Origin: Ilyonectria destructans
Lineage: Eukaryota > Ascomycota > Sordariomycetes > Hypocreales > Nectriaceae
Assembly (NCBI GenBank): GCA_020740775.1
Contig: JAHEWK010000006.1
Span: 124,001 to 188,000 of the forward strand
Direction of reading: 5' to 3'
Length of the DNA stretch: 64,000 nucleotides
Made by a program: the position numbers and the translations under genes. Shown here one piece after another: positions 55,927 to 64,000 of this stretch. Each line of letters begins with the position of its first letter. Position 1 is the stretch's first letter. A model generated the notes under the pieces. It saw nothing but the letters and a program-made list of their open reading frames with translations, was not told the DNA's origin and did no database searches.

Positions 55927-57705
55927 TCACTGCATCGTAGGCATGGCAACGGAAGCTTTCCTGGACACGGCGTCGGTGGCTGGCCAGAAAGAAGTGACGG
56001 TCTTTTGCTGGGTATAGAAATTAACACCGGGCCTGCCATAGAAGGTGTTGGCGCCACCTCCCGCGATACTCTTCTTGTTGCCAGTAAAGGAGAACATGGG
56101 TAGCGGCACTGGGATGGGGACGTTGATGCCAACCTGGCCAGCCTCGATGTTCTTGCGATATGCCTCGGCCGTGGCACCAGATCGCGTAAAGACGGCCGTC
56201 CCGTTGCCATACTCATTCTTATTGATAAGCTCGATAGCCTCGTCAATGGTATCCACATGAAGACAGATAAGAACGGGCCCGAAAATCTCCTCCCTATAGC
56301 AGGTCATATCAGGGGTAACGCCGGCGATGACGGTTGGACTGACCCAATTGCCGTTAGGGTATTTGTCTAGTGGTCCCTTGTTGTGACCATCGAGGAGAAT
56401 GGTGGCGCCCTCCTTTTCAGCGCTCGCGATCAACTTCTCAATCCGCTCCTTGCTCTGCGGGCTAATAACAGGCCCAACCTCAGAGCCCTTGTCGAAACCG
56501 CCATCGACCTTGAGCTTCCGGGCCTGCGCAACGATTTCAGAAAGCCATTCCTTGGTTTCCCCAACTGTGACAAGAGTTGTCAATGCCATACAGCGCTGAC
56601 CGGCAGCGCCAAAGGCACCACCAACCACACTGTTAATAGTATGCACCTTGTTGGCGTCAGGGAGAATAGTCGCGTGGTTCTTAGCTCCGAGGTTAGCCTG
56701 AACTCGCTTGCCATTAGCCGACCCGCGTGTGTAGATATATTCGCCAGCCTTATTGCCGCCGATGAAGCTGATAGCTTTGATGGCAGGTTCGTCAATGATG
56801 AAATCGACCGCCTGATGAGCTCCGTGGATGACGTTGACAACGCCTTCCGGGAAGCCCGCCTTCTGGATCAGCTCGGCTAGGATCATACTGGCGCCGGGAT
56901 CGCGCTCGGAAGGCTTCAAAATCATCGTGTTGCCAGTGATGGTTGCAATCGGGATGCACCACAAGGGCACCATGGCGGGGAAGTCTGGACTCAGTCAGCA
57001 TAAGGGAATACGGATTCTGTTGCCTGGATGCCACCGGGAGCACTCACTGAAAGGGCAAATAGCAGCGACAACACCAAGCGGCTCACGGTATGTACGGGTT
57101 TCCATGTCCTTGGATACCTCGAGCAATTCACCCTTGAGGAACTCTGGCGCGGCGATGGCAGCCTCTGCAACCTGGATACCGCGGAGCACATCGCCACGGG
57201 CATCAGCTAGGGTCTTGCCCTGTTCGATGGTACAGCTAGCAGCTAGTCGGTCAAAATTCTCGCGAATAAGCTGGATGAATTTAAACATGATTTGCTGGCG
57301 CGTAAGGACCGTCGTCTTGCTCCACGATTCGAAGGCCTTCTCGGCACTCGCCACCGCAGCCTTCATCTCGGGGTCCGTCATCTCAGGGACTCGAGTGACA
57401 AGGTTATTTGTAGCCGGATCATGGAGGTCGATGAATTTGTTGGTGGTCGAGTTGAAGAACTGGTTGTCGATAAAGTAGGGAGTGTCGACGGCTTCGACCT
57501 TGTCATGGTTGGTTGGGAAGCTGGTGGTCGTCGACGGGAGAGTAACGGCCGACTGCGATAGGATGGCTGTGGCGTGGATCCGGCGAAGGCCACCAGGAGC
57601 ATGATGAACTCCTGATCTGGAGATGGCAAGGGATGAACGGGTGGAGAGAGAGGATGCGGCAGCACGACTGCTGGCATTGAAGCCACGAGACATTAAGCGA
57701 CGCAT
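55927..57705 (-). CDS. Methylmalonate-semialdehyde dehydrogenase (CoA-acylating), mitochondrial
   Basis: Exon 1 is 57705-57048 and exon 2 is 56984-55927 (63-nt intron, donor GTGAGT, branch GCTGACTGA), giving 571 residues; the join reads [12 protein letters not shown]. The N-terminus ([18 protein letters not shown]) is basic and Ser/Ala-rich, a plausible mitochondrial presequence. Family hallmarks are [29 protein letters not shown] and [11 protein letters not shown], with catalytic Cys at about 351. The enzyme oxidises methylmalonate or malonate semialdehyde to propionyl- or acetyl-CoA in valine, pyrimidine, inositol or beta-alanine breakdown. It is transcribed divergently from the aldolase-like gene. 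ATG 57705 was chosen because upstream codons are not presequence-like. Intact. Confidence 0.93.
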
Positions 57706-58901
57706 GATGACGGAGACAAACGCTCGGATTGTTGGACAAACAAGATGAAGTTCAGAGCTCAAGGTAGTGCTACAGACCCTGGATGCAACAGACCCTGGTG
57801 TGAGGAGATGGGAGCTGATATCTTTATACGAACTGGCGGGCTGAAGGATCTCCAAGTACGGCCTCATCCAGGTCGCTCCACGGAAATGGAGAAGGCAATG
57901 CCGAAGCCGAAGCGCCGTTGTACCCCAGAACTAAGGCCGGGTGATGCAGCACTCCATTTTGGGAGGAGGCTGGAGGTCCGGGGAATCTTTGTGTCGCGAT
58001 TTGGGTCTCCATACCTTCCAAACCCGTGAGTGTAGGTTGTAGCCAGTGTAGTGCCACTGTTTGTTTCCACTTGGTCTAGATGCCGGAAAGTTGCGGTAAA
58101 AGAGGTTATGCCATAGCCGAGGGACAAGCTCTCCGGAGAACCTGGAGGGATAGGCTTGAAGAAGCTAGACGATCTGTGAGAGGTTCAGCCCTTGGCAGGC
58201 TTCCCGGCGTATTGGGCGCTATCGCGATTCACCGTCCTCATGCGGGGAGAGACAGGTCGGATCCACGAATCACGGGGGCAAGCTGATATGGTATACCGCA
58301 GCCGATCTACCATCAGCCACTGGCATTTCACCTTTCTGTTGCTTCTCGTACCCCACTGAAGAGAAGAGCAGAGGCGTAAATGGCGATGGCTGCAACCACC
58401 CCTCCACCATCGTTTGATTCGTTTCACGCCTTGTTGACCCCAAAATGCGCCCTAGCGAACCGAGTCATCCGTGCCCTGCGCCCTACGCCCTGCCACCTTT
58501 TCCCATTCTCCGCAGCCGACAAACCCTTCGAATAGTTTAGCCTCGATTAAAATTTGCTTGCTGAGGTCAATAAACGCTAGCATGATCGAAGTGGGGGGTC
58601 TGCCTGCCCCTCTTCCCCATTCACCACTCATTAGACTTGTCAAAGGACTGTCCGGTGTGGCGAAAATCCTATGAGAAATACAGTAGTTACATGCAGAATT
58701 GGCCGGACCAACGGGAGTGGGACTCTGTCGGTTCTGGCGTAACAAGCATGTACATCATATTACGTATCTAGCCAGGCCAAAGGAGAGGCATAGGCCGACC
58801 AGAGAGATAAAAGAGGAACTTGGGGATTCCACTTGCTCTCATAACAACGCACTACTCTGTTATTATCCACTCGACTTCTTGTATACTCAACCGTGTCAGC
58901 C
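57706..58901. promoter_or_regulatory. Shared divergent promoter region, about 1.2 kb
   Basis: It separates the start codons of the dehydrogenase (minus) and the aldolase-like gene (plus). Open frames within it are not credible genes. Control sites for both genes, possibly including sites for the neighbouring Zn2Cys6 regulator, should lie here; specific operators were not identified. Confidence 0.55.
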
Positions 58902-60068
58902 ATGTCAACCACTACTACTCAGACCATCAACGAGACCTCGCACTCTCAGGTGCAATTGGCGGCGCCCCCTGCCGCCGCTGGCTCCAACTTCCAGGACCTC
59001 GCTCGCGGAGACCGCGCTGGGCGACTGAAGCTCAGGGGCATCCCGACATTTTCGGATCCTCTAGCGCAAAGGCAATGGATGAAGGAGCACATGGCTGCAG
59101 CGTTCCGATTTTTCGCCAAGCACGGATATGCTGAGGGCATTGCTGGCCATATCTCAATGCGTGGTAAGACGAAGATCAGCGTCATTGTGGAACGAAAGCA
59201 CAACACATTATTCTAACCCCAACTTCTCCCTGCAAAAGACCCCATTCTGCCAGACCACCTCTGGTTGAACCCATACGCGAAGCACTTTGCCGACATGAGG
59301 GCATCCGATTTAGTCCTCGTCGACCACGACGGTTATGTTGTTGAAGGCGGAAACCAGGCTGTCGTCAATACGGCAGGCTTCATCATCCATTCAGAGGTTC
59401 ACAAGGCGAGGCCGGATGTCTGGGCTGCTGCCCACGCTCATAGCGTCCATGGTAAGACGTGGAGCGCGTTCGGCAGGCCAGTTGAGATGCTCACCCAAGG
59501 TGCGCCACACAATTCCGATGGATGGATCATTCTTATTGAGTAATTTTAATCTACAGATTCCTGCAACTTCTATGGGAAGCAGAGTGTCTACGACGACCAC
59601 GGAGGCGCAGCACTCGCTCAAGAGGAAGGACAGGCAATCGCGGCAGCGCTGGGCAAGGAGAACATGGTCTGCATTTTGAAGAACCACGGGTTCGTCGCTT
59701 CTCCCTATTCCCGTTGGAATGATTTTAACGAAGCTGCATTGCTGAACTTTCCTCCATGACAGTCTCTTAACGGCAGGCAGTACAGTCGATGAAGCAGCCT
59801 TCCTCTTCTACAGCCTCGACAAAGCCTGCCACTCGCAGCTCTTGGCAGAAGCTGCGGCTGCCAACTCGCTCGCAAAGTCAATCATCTCCGACGAGGTTGC
59901 TCAGTTCAACGCTGATGTGATTCAGAACGCGGTAAGCCAGGATCGGAACGACGATGGTAGTTACAATGGGCCCGCTAATGAGACACACAACAGGATAACT
60001 TCTACATCGAGTTTCAACCAGAGTTCGATCTGATTGTGAAGGAGAGCAATGGGGAGGTACTGTTGTAG
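58902..60068 (+). CDS. Class II aldolase/adducin-domain protein, five exons
   Basis: The exons are 58902-59163, 59239-59499, 59557-59689, 59763-59931 and 59994-60068, giving 299 residues. Each join restores the family: GHISMR|DPILPDHLW, EMLTQ|DSCNFY, ILKNHG|LLTAGSTVDEAAF, VIQNA|DNFYIEF. The domain has H138-S-E-V-H142, the metal-binding HAHS (His153, His155) and a further His in KNHG (about 218). Members are Zn-dependent aldolases, epimerases or dehydratases, or non-catalytic; the substrate is unknown. Donors of introns 2 and 3 (GTGCGC, GTTCGT) are weak but the frame logic is strong. The start is the first ATG after an in-frame GTG, with MSTTTTQTINET typical of a disordered N-terminus. Probably cytosolic. 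Confidence 0.9.
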
Positions 60069-60499
60069 GATAGTCTTGAGATGGGAATAGGTAATCATAT
60101 TATATCCTGTCACGAGCCAAGGGACAGAGCCAGAGAGCATGTTGGAACTCTAGAAGCGAGACCAGAGTAGAAAAATGAGAATACCATGGCTGATCAATCG
60201 AATGGCCAGTCATGACAAGTATGTCTCACACGACTCACTTTGTAGCTGTGATGTTAATAGCGAATGAACTGCCTACTAAAGACACCCCCTTCAAGTTTGA
60301 ACTGCCGCTTATCCAGGGTTGTCACGAATCATGACAACGATGGAGTCTAGTGCACGGACCATGTTTCCCCTCATTGCAAAGGGCCAAGCTAGGTTGCAGG
60401 TTGCGTTGGTCCCGCTCAAATACGCTCAACACGCCCACCTCCCCTTTTGGGGTGCTTCTCTCCCCTAAGCTCAACGCTCAACCCCCTCCCACACTAACA
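60069..60499. promoter_or_regulatory. Promoter region of the Zn2Cys6 regulator
   Basis: 430 bp between the aldolase-like stop and the regulator ATG. A CT-rich stretch precedes the start (CTCCCCTTTTGGGGTGCTTC, about 60440). No other gene is seen. Confidence 0.5.
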
Positions 60500-62159
60500 A
60501 TGTCTTCATCTGCCCACAAGGGAGTCAGGAGGCGGAATGGATCAAAGCATGACAAGACTGGTTGTCTGACGTGCCGCTACAGGTAAGCCATGATCCCAGT
60601 GGCAGCCTCTCTCACGGGTTGGGGGCCCTTTTCATGCTGATCGGTGATCCAACCAAGACGGAAGAAGTGTGCAGACAACAGCTTTCCCGTCTGCGGTACC
60701 TGCTCGCGCCTCAACTTGAAGTGCATTCGTCAAGACAGAGTGGATGTCGTGCCGGATGCTTGGGCAGCTGACAAAGGCGCAAGCACCCTTGCCACATCCT
60801 CTTCATCGGCCACATCCTCGGCCACCTTGATCGAGTCGAGTCAGTCTACGCAGTCTACGCCCCCTGCCTCCTTATCTCTGCCTGGCGCTGGGAATGGCCG
60901 CGTCGATTCTCCACACAAGCGCCAGGCCATGAGATACTACATCTCAGTGTTGACGACATACTTGACTGTGAGCCAAGAGTTTAACTCTTTTCTTACTGGT
61001 GAGTCCTTTCGCCTTTCATATTGATGATGCCATCGTGGTTGACCAGTGGCCATGACCAGCCTTTCTACCAATGGCCATGGAGTCGGTAGCCTTGTTCGAC
61101 GTGCTTCTCGCCTTTGCGTCAGGGCATCTATCTCTCACCGACGAATCGTACAAAGTGGCTGCTCTCGAGACGAGATCCACTGCCATCCGAAGTCTGGCCA
61201 CGGCCATCAGCACGCCCTCGGATCAAGTAGCATGCCACGAAACAAACGCTGCGGCCTGTCTTGGGCTTGTCATATACGAGGCTGGCGTGGGTGATTGCAG
61301 AGCCTGGTACACCCATCTCAAGGGGACCCAGAACATCATCAAATCCACGTCGGCGCATTCCGGCGGCAAACTCCTCAACGGGCCCGAGGCCTTCAAGCAC
61401 AGCACAGAGGGTCGGTGTATTTTGCGCAACTACGCGTATCACGATGTAATCGGATCCATCACCTTGCAAAAGACGCCGTTGTTGCGGGGAGACTATCTCG
61501 ACGGCATCGCCGATGTTGTGGATAGCTGTATAGGCGTTGCAGCTGGGCTCCTCTGCATCATTGCCCGTATAGGATTTCTAGGTGAAGAGACGACCATCAA
61601 GGATCAGACTTCGGACGATGAGGTCCGGGAGAAGCTACAACAGCTCCAGTCCGCATCTGCAGAGATAGAACAGGAACTGCTCAGTTGGCATTGCCATCCC
61701 GATGCCAGCCCTGGACTCGCAGCTTTGGCATATGCATATAGAACGGCAGCCCTCATCGTGCTCTACCGACTCGTCCGCAGCCGCATCAGATCCAGCCGCG
61801 CTGCAGCTCTCGACTTCTGGGGCCCGGAAGCGGATACGATGGATGCCATACAGACCAAGATTCAAGGGCAAGTGGCCGACACCCTCGAGCACGTGTCTGA
61901 AATCCCGGTAGGCTCTGCTCCCGAGGGGGCGCTCCTCTTCCCCGTCTTCATTGCTGGCGGAGAGGCCATCGAGCAGGACCACATCGACATGGTGCGCTCG
62001 AGACTTCGGCTCATGGCACGGAAGCGGCAGTTTCGGAATCTCTCGCAGGCTCGCGACGTCCTGGAGGATCTTTGGGATCTGCGCAAAATGAGGCAGGGTG
62101 TCAACGCCGACTGGACGCAGATATTGGATGCATCTGGGGAGGACTTGTTGCTGACCTAG
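60500..62159 (+). CDS. Zn2Cys6 fungal transcription factor, three exons
   Basis: The exons are 60500-60582, 60658-60998 and 61060-62159, giving 507 residues. The zinc cluster is perfect: C22-x2-C25-x6-C32-x7-C40-x2-C43-x6-C50; the first intron falls inside it at R28, as in many fungal regulators. A Ser/Thr-rich linker follows. The fungal TF domain begins after the second intron (FLPMAMESVALFDVLLAFAS) and ends near 507. The first intron uses an unusual AAG acceptor, but the cluster is only correct with it. The protein is nuclear and DNA-binding, likely recognising CGG-type sites. Its position next to the aldolase-like, dehydrogenase and hydroxyacid-dehydrogenase genes suggests it regulates them. 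Intact. Confidence 0.9.
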
Positions 62160-62564
62160 CGGTATGTCGCTGCAACACTAAGACGGCCCACCGCATCGTG
62201 TACTGCAGATGGAGATGCGGAGTACCTTGGGCCTGGCGCGGAGAAGAACGCCATACATGTGATACTGATACAGCACCCTTTTTGGTCAGTCATGATGGCC
62301 AAACTTGCACATCCCCTTGACGCAACAAGACGAGGTTGCTAACCATGGAAACCAGACCTACATGGAGGATGATGACGTGACCATGGGAGATTCAAAGTCG
62401 CCTTAACTACTTCCAAAAATTCCTAGCAATTGATTATTCTGTTAGGATGCCGTACGCAAATACCGTTATCGCAGCCCCCAACCCATCTTGAACTCATACC
62501 AACCCATGCCCGCGCCTCCTGCTCCATTTACGGCGGTATTGCCCGAGCTCCTTTGCTTCTCTCC
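62160..62564. other. Convergent intergenic region
   Basis: About 400 bp between two convergent genes; it must hold both 3' ends. No clear polyadenylation signal or other feature stands out. Confidence 0.45.
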
Positions 62565-63747
62565 TCAGCTTGAGACCTTGTTGACGGGAGTGAGTGGCTT
62601 CCCGTCGCCGAGGAAATAAGCCTCGAGGTTCTTCATGGCGATTTCTTCGAATTTCTGCCTTTATCAGCAATGACACTCGGAAAACATGGCCCGCGGGCTG
62701 GCATCTCACCCTATCAGCATCAATTGTGCTCCCAGCCATGTGTGGAAGAAGTGTAACTCTCCAACTCTTGAGCAACCGCGGGTTAATCACAGGTCTAGCC
62801 CATGGTTAGAAAAAGGGCCAAAGTAGTATTAGTCAAGGATTCATCACGTACTCATCGTGGAATACGTCCAAACCCGCACTTGTGATATGGCCAGTCTCGA
62901 GCGCATCCGCCAAGGCGTCTTCGTCAACGCACTTGCCCCGTCCAATGTTGACCACTCTGCTCCCTCTCTTCATCATTGCCAGCGTGGTGGCATTGACGAG
63001 ATGATGCGTCGCAGGGGTATGGGGACAGGTGAGCAGCAAGCAGTCACAGGCTTTGAGTAGAGACTCGACAGTGTCGTGGTAGACCGCATTGCCGAGGCTC
63101 TCTTCGACGTCGGGGGTTTTCCTGCGGCTATCAAAGTAGTGTATCGCCATGCCCAGAGCTCGAGCTCGTCTTGCCACTGCCGTGCCGATGCCGCCCATTC
63201 CAACGATCCCGAGGACCTTGCCGCCGGGCTCGTATGCCTCGGCGCACATGTCCTGGACGTGAAACTGCCGCGCTTCTCCCTTTTCTCGCAACGTCAGCTC
63301 GCCAAACGAGGTGAAGCGGAAGACGGCGAGGATGAGGAAGAGGCCAATGTCGGCGGTGGACTCGGTTGCGCCGCCGGCACCGTTGCAGTACCATATTCCT
63401 CTTCGCTCGAGAGCCTCGACGTCCTCACCATCGTAGCCATGGTTGCAATACGAGACGATTTTGCACGATGAGGGCAGATGGTCGACGAGCTCCTTGTCGA
63501 GAGGGGGGAGCATGGTGGGAGAGAGGTTGGGTCGGATGATTCCGTCCACCTTTGAGTATTTACCGCCTGGGGAGAAGGCCTCGATGAGTTCGGCTCGTGA
63601 TTTCAAGTCGTAGATGAGAATGTCCAAGTTCTTGCGGAACCCGGCCCACGCCTCATGCGCAAACATAATGGGCTGGCCGGTGTAAAGGATGGTTGGTTTC
63701 GCCATTGTCATTGTTGAGGCTGATTTTCGAAGAAGCTTGGTGATCAT
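62565..63747 (-). CDS. D-2-hydroxyacid dehydrogenase (NAD(P)-dependent), three exons
   Basis: The exons are 63747-62852, 62794-62710 and 62654-62565, giving 356 residues (342 if translation starts at ATG 63705, MAKPTILYTG, which fits the family better). Introns are 57 and 55 nt (donors GTACGT and GTGAGA). The Rossmann motif is GIVGMGGIG (about 180-188). The catalytic triad is Arg270 (NIGRG), Glu299 (VFHDE) and His317 (LLPHMAG). Such enzymes reduce 2-keto acids such as glyoxylate, hydroxypyruvate or arylpyruvates to D-2-hydroxy acids. The gene converges on the Zn2Cys6 regulator. Both splice joins (HDE|PVINPR, DADR|KFEEIAM) restore family sequence. Intact. Confidence 0.92.
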
Positions 63748-64000
63748 TTGTCCAATATATCTAGGTACTAGGAGGGTTGAAAAATGTCAGCAAGTACATA
63801 TTCCAGGGTAAGCTTCCACATAAAAGCGAAAGGCCGAAAGGTGGCCGGTCAGTGCCGTCCCAGAGCCAAGGCTCTCCCGAGGTAAAGCGGTGTCATGTCG
63901 TGCCGTTCATTCGAGATGCCCGTGGGCTGCTCAGTATGACTAGGTTCGGAAAGGCCAGACGCAGCAGCGTAAGGCGCGTAAGTTAAAGACTTCAAGTGGT
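63748..64000. promoter_or_regulatory. 5' region of the hydroxyacid dehydrogenase gene
   Basis: Upstream sequence of the minus-strand gene up to the window edge. Nothing else is recognised. Confidence 0.4.

Noticed and set aside
56383..57561. Long plus-strand frames opposite the aldehyde dehydrogenase
   Set aside because: They are antisense shadows of a highly conserved enzyme with GC-rich third positions.
1..64000. tRNA, rRNA or CRISPR features
   Set aside because: No cloverleaf-like sequence with a recognisable B box, no rRNA sequence and no spaced short-repeat array was seen on either strand by eye.

Overview
This window looks like nuclear DNA of a filamentous ascomycete (Pezizomycotina). 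Its intact genes have short 5'-GT..AG-3' introns (45-75 nt). It carries typical fungal families: a Zn2Cys6 regulator, a fungal bZIP, a glycine-rich-domain protein and a LaeA-type methyltransferase relic. It alternates GC-balanced genic DNA with very AT-rich, TpA-rich blocks in which every recognisable protein is riddled with TAA/TAG codons. The pattern (CpA to TpA on both strands) is the signature of repeat-induced point mutation (RIP). Genus cannot be decided from the sequence alone.

Layout. 1-14.8 kb is a nest: a Tad-like LINE is split by a chromodomain Ty3/gypsy retrotransposon (981-9629, TSD TAGGG), whose 3' LTR carries a further insertion. The LINE is split again by a Mutator-like (MULE) DNA transposon (11613-14496, TSD ATTAAATT) that kept normal base composition. 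15.6-22 kb is a RIP block with a repeat copy, a mariner-type MITE, a mutated LaeA-like methyltransferase gene and a hAT element. 22-29 kb has a solo LTR, F-box and ankyrin scraps, an intact DUF1399/glycine-rich gene, and a conserved gene broken by one stop codon. 29.2-33.8 kb holds a hairpin-ended repeat, a second hAT element hit by a solo LTR, and a mutated membrane-protein gene. 34-36 kb has an intact FAD-linked oxidoreductase. 36.9-39.3 kb has two damaged NTF2/SnoaL-like genes. 40-49 kb is a second transposon zone: a Fot1/pogo fragment, a small perfect non-autonomous MULE with its own ORF, a two-gene integrase-type DDE element, and LINE fragments. 49.3-50.1 kb is a bZIP gene with a probable frameshift. 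51.9-55.5 kb contains gypsy remnants, solo LTRs and a 32-bp minisatellite.

The right end (55.9-63.7 kb) is healthy genic DNA with four intact multi-exon genes: a methylmalonate-semialdehyde-type aldehyde dehydrogenase and a class II aldolase/adducin protein transcribed divergently from a shared 1.2-kb region, then a Zn2Cys6 regulator, and convergent to it a D-2-hydroxyacid dehydrogenase. The combination suggests a small regulated carbon-catabolism cluster, which is inference.

Most striking are the small MULE with a DNA-binding/zinc-knuckle ORF, the two-gene DDE element whose partner protein is packed with SUMO-acceptor-like motifs, the RIP-killed LaeA-like gene, and the clean insertion chronology readable from target-site duplications.
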